A DNA stretch of 64,000 nucleotides. Source: Anolis sagrei. Lineage: Eukaryota > Chordata > Lepidosauria > Squamata > Anolidae. This document shows positions 31,229 to 41,700 of this stretch, piece by piece (position 1 is the stretch's first letter; each line of letters begins with the position of its first letter). The DNA lies in assembly GCF_037176765.1 (NCBI RefSeq), contig NC_090025.1, forward strand, positions 93,827,006-93,891,005. The letters run 5' to 3'. The translations under genes and the position numbers were made by a program. Under the pieces are notes generated by a model. That model saw only the letters and a list, made by a program, of their open reading frames with translations, ran no database searches and was not told the origin of the DNA.

Positions 31229-31906
31229 CAGTGTTTCTCAACCTGGGGGTCGGGACCCCTGAAGGGGTCACGAAGGCGTGTCAGAGGGGTCGCCAAAGAC
31301 CATCAGAAAACACGGTATTTTCTGTTGGTCATGGAGGTTCTGTGTGGGAAGTTTGGCCCAATTCTATCATTGGTGGGGTTCAGAACGCTCCTTGATTGTA
31401 CATGAACTATAAATCCCAGTATCTACAACTCCCAAATGTCAAGGTCTATTTTCCCCAAACTCCACCAATGTCCACATTTGGGCATATGGAGTATTCATGT
31501 CAAGTTTGGTCCAGATTGTTTGAGTCCACAATGCTTTCTGGATGTAGGTGAACTACAACTCCAAAACTCAAGGTCCAAACCTTTCCAATATTTTCTGTCT
31601 GTCATGGGAATTCTGTGTGCCAATTTGGTTCAATTCCATCGTTGGTGGAGGTTGACTATAAATCCCAGCAACTACAATGACAAAAATTAATCCGCCCCAA
31701 CCCCATCAGTATTCAAATTTGGGCATATTGGGTATTTGGGATTTGAAAATAGTGTACATCCTGCATATCAGATATTTACATTACAATTCATAACAGTAGC
31801 AAAATTACAGTTACAAAGTAGCAATGAAAATATTATGGTTGGGGGTCAGCACAACGTAAGGAACTGTACTAAGGGGTCTTGGCATTAGGAAGGTTGAGAA
31901 TCACTG
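31229..31906. mobile_element. hAT non-autonomous element (678 bp)
   Basis: CAGTGTTTCTCAACCTGGGG at the left and AGGTTGAGAATCACTG at the right are 16-bp TIRs with one mismatch. The left flank TTCTAGAG and right flank TTTTAGTG differ at two positions. The interior has repeats of CAACTCCCAAATGTC type and no transposase. Confidence 0.82.
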
Positions 31907-32043
31907 TTTTAGTGTATAAGTTGTATTTTAATTCTGTTTTTTGCCACGCTGTTACTATTTTATTGTTTCATAACTATTGCATTGCACTTTTAAAACTTTG
32001 TGGACTTTTAAAATGCAGGGAGAAAGGTGGGTATAATTACAGC

Positions 32044-32145
32044 TTGTTGTTGTTCATTCGTTCAGTCGTCTCCGACTCTTCGTGACCTCATGGACCAGCC
32101 CACACCAGTGCTCCCTGTCAGCCGTCACCACAAGGTCAGTCCAGC
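32044..32145 (-). mobile_element. Short BovB 3' end insertion
   Basis: 102 bp matching the last codons and tail of BovB. Flanked by the exact 10-bp duplication TAATTACAGC (32034-32043, 32146-32155), inside the second copy of the local duplication. Confidence 0.92.
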
Positions 32146-32218
32146 TAATTACAGCTACTACTACGAATAATAATGGACTGTTGTGTGTTTTTTCGGGCTA
32201 TATGGCCATGTTCTAGAG

Positions 32219-32470
32219 CAGGGGTCCACAAACTTTTTAAACAGAGGGCCAGGTCACAATCCCGCAAACTGTTGGAGGGCCGATTACAATTGGAAAAAAA
32301 CCATGAATGAATTCCAATGCACACTGCACATATCTTATTTGTAGTGCAAAAACCACTTAAAAACAATACAATAATGAAAATGAAGAACAATAACAAATAT
32401 AAATTTATTAGTATTTCAATGGGAAGTGTGGGCCTGTTTTTGGCTGATGAGATAGGATTGTTGTTGTTGT
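32219..32470. mobile_element. hAT element, left part
   Basis: CAGGGGTCCACAAACTTTTT preceded by TTCTAGAG; follows 57925-58150 closely. The right end is missing, and a new CAGGGGTGGCTC motif begins at about 32470. Confidence 0.78.
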
Positions 32471-32858
32471 CAGGGGTGGCTCGTCCATTATGCGAAGTAA
32501 GTGGTCGCAGAACACTTTTTTTTTGCCAGGGGCTCAGAGGCGCCACTGTAAATGCCCCTGAACCGCCACTTGAGGAGTGCCCCCTCAGCTCACAACAGCC
32601 CTAGCAGTCCGGGGGGAGCCTCGGCTTTCTTGCCTCGCTGCCGGGCGAGCCTCTTCCCCAAAGGGGCCTTGAGCCTCGCCTAGCCCCTCTCATTCCTGCT
32701 CCACCCGGCCACTGGGTGCGCGAGCAGAGCCAGCGCTCAATCGTTCTCCGCGTTCAATCCCTTCCCCATGACCAGCTCCCTTTCCCGATCCCCCGGCGCT
32801 CCACCCGCCTCCTCTCCTCTCCCCAATCCGCGGGTGGGCCAAGGGGCGTAGCCGCCGC
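32471..32858. other. GC-rich stretch, possibly another hAT-type element
   Basis: Begins CAGGGGTGGCTCGTCC and contains AAATGCCCCTG at 32551-32561. The rest is GC-rich with no gene signals; it may be transposon interior rather than a promoter. Confidence 0.35.
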
Positions 32859-33173
32859 GCCTGGCCCGCTTTGGGTCCAGAGACGTGTCTGAAGACCCCA
32901 GCATGTGCACCAAAAGTTGCCTCTTCTCCTGACTTTCTCTTCAGCCATTGTGACCAAGAGAGAGAGAGAGAGAGAAAGAGAAAGGGAGCCCCTCCGGCTG
33001 GAGGTATCTCCCACCTCCGCTCCCTCCTTTCTTTTTGCGCCTACCTTCAGGAAAGGTGGGCATCTCCACCTCTCTCTCTCTCTTGGTCCCAATGGCTGAG
33101 GAGAAAGTCAGGAGAATAGGTGAGTTTTGGTGCACACGCCGGGGTCTTCAGGAATGCCCAAAGCGGGCCAGGC
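32859..33173. repeat. Long inverted repeat (arms about 100 bp)
   Basis: 32859-32961 and 33077-33173 are inverted copies sharing GCCTGGCCCGCTTTGGG, TGAAGACCCC, GTGTGCACCAAAA and TCTCCTGACTTTCTC. The loop is about 115 bp and GA-rich. It is a fold-back of unknown family. Confidence 0.85.
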
Positions 33174-33259
33174 AAGGCACTCTCCCCGGATTTGAACCTG
33201 CGACCTGTCTTCAGTCCTGCTGGCACAGGGGTTTAACCCACTGCGCCACTGGGAGCTCC
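33174..33259 (-). mobile_element. tRNA-derived SINE
   Basis: On the minus strand it starts GGAGCTCCCAGTGGCGCAGT. An A box (TGGCGCAGTGGG) and a B box (GGTTCAAATCC) lie in tRNA spacing, ending near AGAGTGCCTTGCC. The form is that of a lizard tRNA SINE, not a working tRNA. Confidence 0.82.
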
Positions 33260-33339
33260 TTGGGAAGTGTCCAACCTGTGATCCAATACAACAGCCAACA
33301 GAGTGAATTTGACTGCTGTGGACTCATCTTGTTGTGTTT

Positions 33340-33340
33340 C

Positions 33341-33378
<38 letters not shown>
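33340..33378. repeat. ATA trinucleotide repeat
   Basis: Thirteen AAT units. Confidence 0.9.
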
Positions 33379-33399
33379 GGCATGTGTTTTGGACATCAC

Positions 33400-33514
33400 C
33401 TCTCAGAAATCCCAGCCAGTTTACCAGGAGAGAATGCCTCTAGACCATGGCCATATAGCCCGAAAAAACCTACAACAACCCAGCTTACCAACTGTTTGGA
33501 ATTGTGGGAATCTC
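33400..33514. mobile_element. hAT MITE remnant split by a Penelope tail
   Basis: CAGAAATCCCAGCCAGTTTACCA-type hAT MITE sequence stops at 33424 and resumes at about 33483. The middle (33425-33480) is a plus-strand Penelope tail. AGTTTACCA and AGCTTACCA on the two sides look like its target duplication. Confidence 0.65.
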
Positions 33515-33863
33515 AGGCCCCTTCCACACAGCTGAAAAAAATCCCACATTTTCTGCTTTGAACTGGAATATATGGCAGTGTGGACTTGGGTAACCCAGTT
33601 CAAAGCAGATATTGTGGGATTTTCCGCCTTGATATTCTGAGTTATCTGGCTGCATGGGAGGGCCCTGGGCTATCTGAGTCCACACAGCCATATAACCCAG
33701 GGACCTTCCACACAGGGACCTTCCACACAGCCCTAAATCCCAGAATATCAAGGCGGAAAATCCCACAATATCTGCTTTGAACTGGGTTGTCAGAGCCCAC
33801 ACTCACATAATGTGGGACTTACTGCCTTGATATTCTGGGATATAGGGCTGTGTGGAAGGGCCC
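33515..33863. mobile_element. Cluster of two palindromic MITEs
   Basis: One MITE runs from GGCCCCTTCCACACAGC at 33515. Another starts near 33707 and ends GGGCTGTGTGGAAGGGCCC at 33863. CACACAGGGACCTTC is doubled at 33703-33731. Left flank is TCA. Confidence 0.75.
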
Positions 33864-34110
33864 AAATCCCAAAACCAAAGTTTGCCTTAGAAGATACAGC
33901 CACATTTCAAGCCCTTCTAGATGAAATCTTTCCAAACCGTGGGTTGTGACACCTTAGTGCGTTAGCTGCAGTGTGTGGTGGTGCTGTGCAAACCTAATGA
34001 CTCCATGTGAACTAAACTTTAAATCACATATTTTAAAAAAGTAAAATGAAATATATTGCTACTTTGGGCATTTTGTTATTATATTATAGGTATGGACAGG
34101 CGGTCTCCAG

Positions 34111-34256
34111 GGGCACTTTCACACAGCCATATAACCCAGAATATCAAGGTAGAAAATCCCGCAATATCTGCTTTGAATTGGGTTATCTGACTCCACACTG
34201 CCGTATCCAGTTCTAAGCAGAAAATGTGGGATTCCATACAAGTGTGTGGAAGGGCC
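34111..34256. mobile_element. Palindromic MITE
   Basis: GGGCACTTTCACACAGCCAT to AGTGTGTGGAAGGGCC, inserted near the left end of the pogo-like element. Confidence 0.82.
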
Positions 34257-34377
34257 TTGAGTCATAAACATCTGACTTACAAGCAACTCATAGCTAAGAA
34301 TAGGGGTGAAACAACAGGAAGTGAGAGAAATATAATATAATATATAAACATTGAAAGGATCCTATGGAAAAATCTAG

Positions 34378-34673
34378 GGTACTGTTCCATTATCTGGACA
34401 GAGGCCACTAGGAGGCAGTAGAGAGAAGGATGCTCCACTTTATGGGGGGAGGGTGGTTGAAGGAGTCAAACCATTTCCTCCTGTTTTCCTGTTATTCCCC
34501 CCACCCATGTTGCCAGTGTGGTTATGAAATGGGAAAGGAGAGGGGGAATAACCAGAAAAACTGGGAAAATGGGTTCCCTCCTTCAGCTTCCCCCATTGAT
34601 AAAATGGGCTATCCTTCTCTGTCTAGTCACTAGTGCCCCCTTTTGGCCTCTGCTCAGATAATGGAATGGTGCC
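34378..34673. mobile_element. MITE with GTTCCATTATC termini
   Basis: Left GGGTACTGTTCCATTATCTG and right complement ATAATGGAATGGTGCC. Related to 47406-47713. Confidence 0.72.
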
Positions 34674-34735
34674 AAATATACATCCAATTTACACCAGAGT
34701 TAAGAAGGAGGGTGAGACAATAGGAAGTGAGAGAC

Positions 34736-35545
34736 ATCTATCCAAACCTGGAATATTGTGTCCAATTCTGGGCACCACAATTGAAGAGTGATATTGACAA
34801 GCTGGAATGTGTCCAGAAGCTTGTTTTCTGCATCCTTGGAGAATAGGATGCAATGGAACAATGGCTTCAAACTACAAGAGAGGAGTTTGCATCTGAACAT
34901 GAGGAAGAACTTCCTGACTGTGAGAGCCGTTCAGCAGTGGAACTCTCTGCCCCGGAGTGTGGTGGAGGCTCCTTCTTTGGAAGCTTTTAAACAGAGGCTG
35001 GGTGGCCATCTGTCAGGGGTGATTTGAATGCAATATTCCTGCTTCTTGGCAGGGGGTTGGACTGGATGGCCCATGAGGTCTCTTCCAACCCTTTGATTCT
35101 ATGATTCTTTGATTCTTGGAGGGCGACTAAAATGATCAAGGGTCTGGAGAACAAGCCCTATGAGGAGCGGTTTAAAGAGCTGGGCATGTTTAGTCTGAAG
35201 AAGAGAAGGCTGAGAGGAGGCATGATAGCCAATCTATAAATATGTGAGAGGAAGTCATAGGGAGGAGGGAGCAAGCTTGTTTTCTGCTTCCTTGGAGACT
35301 AGGATGTGGAGCAATGGCTTCAAACTGCAAGAAAGGAGATTCCATGTAAACATGAGGAAGGACTTCCTGACTGTGAGAGCTGTTCAGCAGTGGAACTCTC
35401 TGCCCCGGAGTGTGGTGGAGGCTCCTTCTTTGGAAGCTTTTAAACAGAGGCTGGATGGCCATCTGTCAGGGGTGCTTTGAATGCAATATTCCTGCTTCTT
35501 GGCAGGGGGTTGGACTGGATGGCCCATGAGGTCTCTTCCAACTCT
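34736..35545 (+). mobile_element. CR1 LINE 3' end, host of a second CR1
   Basis: Runs 34736-34817, then resumes at 35118 (GGAGGGCGACTAAAATGATC) and encodes FLTVRAVQQWNSLPRSVVEA and the CR1 end. The split point GTCCAGA|GGAGGG is contiguous in other CR1 copies. Confidence 0.85.
34818..35117 (+). mobile_element. 5'-truncated CR1 inserted in CR1
   Basis: Starts AGCTTGTTTTCTGCATCCTT and runs through the CR1 C terminus and 3'UTR to ATTCTATGATTCTTTGATTC. No target duplication, as usual for CR1. Confidence 0.85.
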
Positions 35546-35875
35546 TATTCTGATTCTGTACCCCTAGGAAGGGAAATTCAATCCTTGAAGAGTTATCATG
35601 GGGAAAAGAGTCTCTATTGAAGCTTTCTCTCCAATCCTTGTTTCCACAACAAGCCCAATTTTTCAAAATCCAATAATAACAAGGACCGAAGGCAAGGTGA
35701 AATATTTTGAACAGGGACACAGGCAGCAAAAGAAACGCCATGTGTGTTAACCCTTCCCTATGCTATCCGAAGCTACACACACACTTTAAAAATGTACCTG
35801 TTCCGATTTGCAAACAAATTCAACGTAAGAAAAAACCTACAGAATGTATCTTATTGGTAACTTGAAAACTGCCTG

Positions 35876-36166
35876 TATTTCATACCAAAAGCACAGATTT
35901 ACTATACAAACTTTCCAGTCATTTAACACACTGTATCGAAGAAACAAGAGCTGATGCAGTCTATTCAGGACAATGCTCAGAATCAGTGCTTCAAATGTCC
36001 CCAAGAACAGGCTTCAAAACCAAGACACCAAGAAAAAGAAAAGTATGATCCTTGCAGATAGAATGGATTGGACCACTTCAAATAGTAGTTAGAGAGTGAG
36101 GGTTTTCAATGCTTAAAATTGTCCTGCAAAAGAAAAGACAAAAAACCCAGCAGAGTCTCTTTCTTA
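35876..36166. other. TMEM243 intron 1, nothing recognised
   Basis: AT-rich unique-looking DNA. Confidence 0.4.
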
Positions 36167-36446
36167 GGGTCTTTCCATACAGCCATGTAACCAGAATATC
36201 AAGGCAGAATAATCCACAATATCTGTTGTAAACTTGGGGGCCCTTCCACACAGCCCTATATGCCAGAATATCAAGGCAGAAAATCCTACATTATCTGAGT
36301 GTGGACTCAGATAACCCGGTTCAAAGCAGATATTGTGGGATTTTCTGCTTTGTGGAAGGGCCCTGGGTTATCTGAGTCCACACTGCCATATATCCCAGTT
36401 CAAAACAAAAAAATGTGGGATTTTATTCAGCTGTGTGGAAGGAGCT
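36167..36446. mobile_element. Palindromic MITE with a second MITE inside
   Basis: The outer element runs from GGGTCTTTCCATACAGCC to CTGTGTGGAAGGAGCT, flanked by exact TTA repeats (36164-36166, 36447-36449). An inner copy of the family (about 36237-36362, GGGGCCCTTCCACACAG to TTTGTGGAAGGGCCC) interrupts it. Confidence 0.85.
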
Positions 36447-37012
36447 TTAGCCTTGCTAGTGGAGGAATTACTTCCGAAAAGGAAGTGTCCTTCTGACACA
36501 CTTTTTAGACATACACTATCTCATGACTGTAATTTTACTGGCAAACAGGAGGTTAAATCAACCCTTTATAAGAGATACATGCACAGGTGCAAATTGTCAA
36601 TATGAAATACATATATTTGGACACCATTGCTGTTGTGAAAAGGTTTAATTTATATATTTAAAATATATTATTGTTGAGACAATAACATAGATTTTCAGTA
36701 TTACGTTCGCATTACATGCCTACGCCCTGTAGTGGACACACTTAATGTGTCATGACACAGTTTGGAAGGCTCCGTGGGCTTGATTTCCAGCTCTTCCCAG
36801 TTCATCTTTCAATCTTATATCAACCATCACAAGGGAGACTCTGATAGTCGATAGCCACCTTAAAGATTTAGTCTAGTTGAACACTCCTTTTCGAGAGGAC
36901 CTCTTGAGTTGTAGTTTTCTGAAGAGAGGGCAGAGCTGTCTAAACATTACATGTCAGTGACACACTTTTTAGACCTGTATTATTTTGCGGCACAGTCATT
37001 CACAAAGGAGGT

Positions 37013-37423
37013 TAAACTAACCCCTTATGAGATACATATTTAAGCTGAATTTGTATGTAAGTCGGAACAGGTACATTTTTAAGTGTAACTCCATCCAAAT
37101 ATATGTATATGTATATGTGTGTTTAAGCCTTGGATAGCACAGGGAAGGGTTAATGTAGTGTTTGTTTTACTGTCTGTGTCCCAGATCAGAAGGTCTCATT
37201 TCACTTTCTGTCCCTGTAATAATCGGATTTTGAAAAATTTGGCTTTTTGTAGAAACAATGATTGGTGATAAATCTTTAGTGGAGATACCTTTTCCCATGA
37301 TAACTCTTTCAGGAGTGAGTTTCCCTTCCAAGGGATAGATTTCTCTCACTTCCTTTTGTCTCACCCTCGTTCTTAACTATGAGTCATTTATAAGTTGGAT
37401 GTTTGTAACTCAGGGACTGCCTG
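37013..37423 (-). mobile_element. pogo/mariner-like element, reverse copy
   Basis: Complement of 51046-51457: GTCGGAACAGGTACATTTTT, then CCCATGATAACTCTTTCAGG, ending GGGACTGCCTG before TA at 37424-37425. Confidence 0.8.
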
Positions 37424-37425
37424 TA

Positions 37426-38012
37426 GGTAGAATTTTTCCATAGTCCACTTATAATGTTTAATATATACAATATATGATTAAATATACTGATTCAAACTAC
37501 ATTAAAATACCATGGTTTAAATGGGAGAGCACAGTGAAGATTGATAGATGGCATATGTTCTGTATCTCAAAAACTAGAGCTGATAGGGGAAACTGGTGCC
37601 ATTTTTGGAATCAGCAGGTCAGACATACCCAGAAATAGGTCTAACATTTGAGACACCAAAATGTGTGTTGACCAGTGTTGAGGGAGCAAGATAAGCCTTA
37701 AGAGCAGAGGTGTTCTCCAGCATTGGTCCTATAACTGCTTTAGATCTCAGCTCCAAAAATTCCTTTGTGGTCCCAATTGAAACTTCTGGGAATTGGAGTC
37801 CTAAATATCTGGAAGATCTTAGGTTGAGGACTCTTTGGAGTGGGGAACCTGTGACCTTTCAGTTTCCTTCAGCCGTGCATCTGGGGCTGATGGGAGCTGT
37901 AATCTGTGGATGTCTGGAGCAGGCAAGAGGTTCCCCATTTTTGTTTTACAAGTGAGAGATGTGTATAAAACTGTTCAATGGGCAATTCATTCTTCTTTTT
38001 AGTCTAGGCATC
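37426..38012. other. TMEM243 intron 1, nothing recognised
   Basis: Unique-looking DNA; parts near 37740-37920 resemble decayed transposon interior (GGGAATTGGAGTCC) but no ends are seen. Confidence 0.4.
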
Positions 38013-38020
38013 CTCTAGGG

Positions 38021-38155
38021 CCGTCGTTCTCAACCTGTGGGTCCCCAGATGTTTTGGCCTTCAACTCCCAGAAATCCTAATAGCTGCTAAACTGGCTGGG
38101 ATTTCTGGGAGTTGTGGGCCAAAACACCTGGGGACCCACAGGTTGATAACCACTG
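38021..38155. mobile_element. 135-bp hAT MITE, first of a tandem pair
   Basis: Palindrome ending GGTTGATAACCACTG. CTCTAGGG lies exactly at both sides (38013-38020, 38156-38163). Confidence 0.9.
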
Positions 38156-38163
38156 CTCTAGGG

Positions 38164-38298
38164 CAGTAGTTCTCAACCTGGGGTCCCCAGATGTTTTTGG
38201 CATACAACTCCCAGAAATCCCAGCCAGTTTACCAGCTGTTAGGATTTCTGGGAGTTGAAGGCCAAAAACATCTGGGGACCCCAGGTTGAGAACCATTG
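38164..38298. mobile_element. 135-bp hAT MITE, second of a tandem pair
   Basis: CAGTAGTTCTCAACCTGGGG to GGTTGAGAACCATTG. It shares the left CTCTAGGG with its neighbour and has CTCTAGTG on the right (38299-38306). Confidence 0.9.
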
Positions 38299-38462
38299 CT
38301 CTAGTGCTTCTGGAAGTTAGAGGCCCAAACAGCTGGAAGGTTGGTGTTTGAGGATGCTTTCCCTAGCCACACCAGAAGCCAAGAGTAAATATTTAATAAA
38401 TGGGCCTTGCCATTGGGGAACATACAAGTCTTCTGATAACATATTTTCCCCTTTCTCCTCAG

Positions 38463-38796
38463 CTGCTGATCATGAGGAAGAAAGCTGAGGCGTGGTGGAG
38501 ATTCTTGGATTTCTGACTGAATTGCACATTGTACGCAGCATCCCGCGCTCATGGAGAGATGCATGTTCCGTAAATAAATCCTTCGCTCTTCCCGGTGCTA
38601 CATCTGTTGCTGAGGGGCTTTGAAACAAGAGATGGCTTTGTTCTGAGATCTCTTGCTTATATGTAGAAGAGCAATCTACAACAGAGGAAAGCTGAATTCG
38701 AGAGAAGATTTGGAAATAATGGAGGACTTCACTACCAGGACCTATGGGACCAGAGGCCTGGACAATAGGCCTCTCTTTGGAGAAACGTCACCAAGG
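38463..38796 (+). CDS. TMEM243: TMEM243 exon with start codon
   Basis: Acceptor tttcccctttctcctcag|CTG at 38462/38463. 256 bases of 5'UTR precede the ATG at 38719. The coding part MEDFTTRTYGTRGLDNRPLF then GETSPR matches the TMEM243 N terminus. The donor AGG|GTAACA is in phase 0. The 5'UTR holds three short upstream frames (from 38472, 38550 and 38632), each closed before the main ATG. Confidence 0.92.
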
Positions 38797-41700
38797 GTAA
38801 CATGAAATCTGTCCTGTTTTGCTTCTTTTATGTGTCTTCAGCCCTTCAGAAGCAAGTATGGTTGAGAGACAATTTCTTTACACTTCACAGTTGCATTGGA
38901 TGCCCTGGAGTTCTTTGCAGTCTTGTGACTGATGCAACTTTGCTTAAGTACAGCCGTCCTGACGTTCCTCCACCATTCCTTTTAAGGACTGCAAAGGACT
39001 CTGGGGTGCATTATTTTTCTGGTTCATTGACACCTTCAGAGCAGTTCCTTTCCAAGCAGCTGTGTAGATGTTTAATTTATAGAAAGGAAAATTGCAGAGA
39101 TTGGATGCATTATTTTTCCCAGTGGCTTTTCAGATGCTTATGTCAGTAGCTGGAAATGTCTGGTGCACTTTTCAATCAAACAAGCCAGATTGTGTAATTT
39201 GTACAAGCATTGCGCCAACAGCATGCCTTTTGTGCATAGTCTTCCCTTTTTGCTCAGTTATGGTCTTTCCTGATAAAAGCTTTGTGTCACAGTAATTTAA
39301 CAGAGCATTTGCCATGACAGACATACTTTGGAATTCACTTATATGTTTAATGGGATTATTTCAGGGGCCTTTTTTTTGGAAGCACCTGGAATTCTGTGAG
39401 TCCAATGTGAAATTGACTCATGTAACTGAGAACTCTGAATAAAGTGGTACTTTCCTATGGTTTCCAATACTACTCAGGCAGCTAATGAAGCTAATGTGAT
39501 TTTTGGCTGCTTCAATCAGAGCATAATGTCAACACTGAAGGAGTAGTACCACTCTATAGTCTACTCTCTGTCCAGTTCTGGGCACCACAATTCAAGAGAG
39601 TTGTTGACAAGTTTGAATGTGTCCAGAAGAGGGTGACCAATATAAGTGAAGGTCTGGAAGCTGCTGTGAGGAACAGGGAGCTGAGTGTGTTTAGTCTGGA
39701 GAAGGGAAAGTTAAGAAAGGACATAATAACTATGTTTAAATATCTGAAAGGATGGCCTATTGAAGGTGGAACAGGCTTCTTTTCTGAAGCTGAAGTGTCT
39801 AAGGCACCGAGCAACTGATTCAAATTATAGGAAAAGAGACTCCACCTAAACATTAGGAGGAACTTTCTGATGGTAATAGTTGTTTAACAGTGAAATGTGC
39901 AGCTTCAGAGTGTGGTGGAATCTCCCCTGGGGTTTTTAAAACAATGGCTGGATTCACATTAGCCAGGAGTGCTTTCATTGTGTGTTTCTACATTGCAGTG
40001 GGTTGGACCAGATGGCACTTGTGGGTTTCTTTTAGATCTTTTAGCTCTTTTGATTCTATGATTCCACATGTCTTCTATTTCTTAGTCTTTTTATGCAATC
40101 TCTTTTTTAAAGGGAGTAAAGAGTTGTATTAGGTCTATGATAGACAACCTGTTTGTAGTTGTGCTGTTTCCACATTTCTTTTTTGTTTCTCCTTTTGTTC
40201 CCACCAACCGTACTTGTGACGGTGGTGGGAGCCCTTCTTTCATTCCCACCACTGTCACAAGTATGGTTGGTGGGGACGAGAGAGAGAGAGGTCCTTCTTA
40301 GTGGTGGCCCCCCCACCTCTGGAACGCCCTCCCTAGAGAAATTAGATGGGCCCCATCCCTCCCCTCCTTTCGTAAAAGCTTGAAGACCTGGTGGTTTCAA
40401 CAAGCCTTTGAGAATTCTAGCTGTAGCTCAGCCGTAGACATTGTTGAATATGGCCTTATTCTTCCTACCAGTTACCCAGGTCACTTCCTCTAATAGACCC
40501 TGGAAATGAACAGCCATGGACCTGTACCTAGTATTGTTTTTGGTCTAGAGCTTGGATGTTTTTGGTCTAGATGTTTTTGGTCTAGAGCTTGGAAAAGATT
40601 GTAAACTTTACTTGACTGGTAAACTGTTGCTGTTGTTGTATGAAAATATGAATGAATATAAAATATTTTGCCTGCCAGTTCCCCATAACTGTTCACAAAT
40701 TAGAAGAAGGATATTCAAAAGGCAAGTGGATTGGGGGAGGAAGGTTTTGTTCCTGTGTCTGTTTGCTTGTTGCATGCTGTGTCCTGTTTTTGTTGTAAAT
40801 TGGTGTTTTGGCACTGATTGCTGTCTGCAGACAGAAAACTGTGTAGGTGTCATTGTAGAATGCCATTTGCCCTGCAGAGTATGATATTACTCTCTGACAG
40901 ATATGAGAAGTGACCTTCCTTTTTTCTCATCGTGAAAGGTGCCATAGCAATGGAAGGAGAGCATTTTAGCCACTGTGCTGAGGTTCTCCTTACCTCTTCA
41001 GTTCTGCAGTTGGAACAAAATGCTTCTGGTAGTTTGGCAGTTTTGTTACCTAGGCTCCCTCCCATATTTGGCCATGCGAAAACAACTACTCTGAGTATCA
41101 GAGGCAGATAGGGAATTCCTTCTTGCCACATTGACCTGCTGAAGAGCTACAGTTGGCCCTCCACATTTGATTCTTTTGTGTATTTGATTAAAATGTTGTT
41201 TGTATGTCCTCCAGTGTGTCTCTGTGGTCATTGTCCACTTGAAGTTCACCATAAAAATACTCTGGAAGATTCCTGGAATGAACACCTTTGTAGGAATTCT
41301 ACTTCCTTTAGTGTAAATCTGTGGTCTCCTTCTGGTGGAAGTTGACTGTAGTGTTGTGCTGGAGGCTTTGAGATGTTCTCTCAGATTAAAATGTGCATTT
41401 TTATTTGCATTTTTCCTCTTTTGCATGGGTTCTATGCCCCTAGCCCCACTGAAATACATGAATACGTACTTAATTGTTTGTGTTCTCATTCTTCTCATTA
41501 AAAAAATGATAACTTTGTTCATTAAATCTAGCTTTTACAGCTTCCCTCACACTTACCTATAAATTGTCACCCAACTGCCTATTATTATTATTATTATTAT
41601 TATTAATAATAATAATAATAATAATCTAAAAACCCTAACCCTAAAAACATTCTACAAAATACTCATTTTAAAACATATTTCTACAAAATACATATTAAAA

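Larger units (their letters stand above)
34091..35875 (+). mobile_element. pogo/mariner-like element broken by MITEs and CR1
   Basis: Its pieces match 51046-51457: the start GGACAGGCGGTCTCCAG (34095-34110), CATAAACATCTGACTTACAA (34264), AGAGTTATCATGGGGAAAAG (35588) and the end AACTGCCTG before TA (35875). It is interrupted at 34111-34256, 34378-34673 and 34736-35545. Confidence 0.75.

Noticed and set aside
32471-32858. Possible third CpG-island promoter
   Set aside because: It sits between hAT-type and fold-back repeats, starts with a hAT-like terminus and has no donor or gene that would use it.
33174-33259. Functional tRNA gene
   Set aside because: A and B boxes are present but the rest does not fold as a complete tRNA and the sequence has SINE form.
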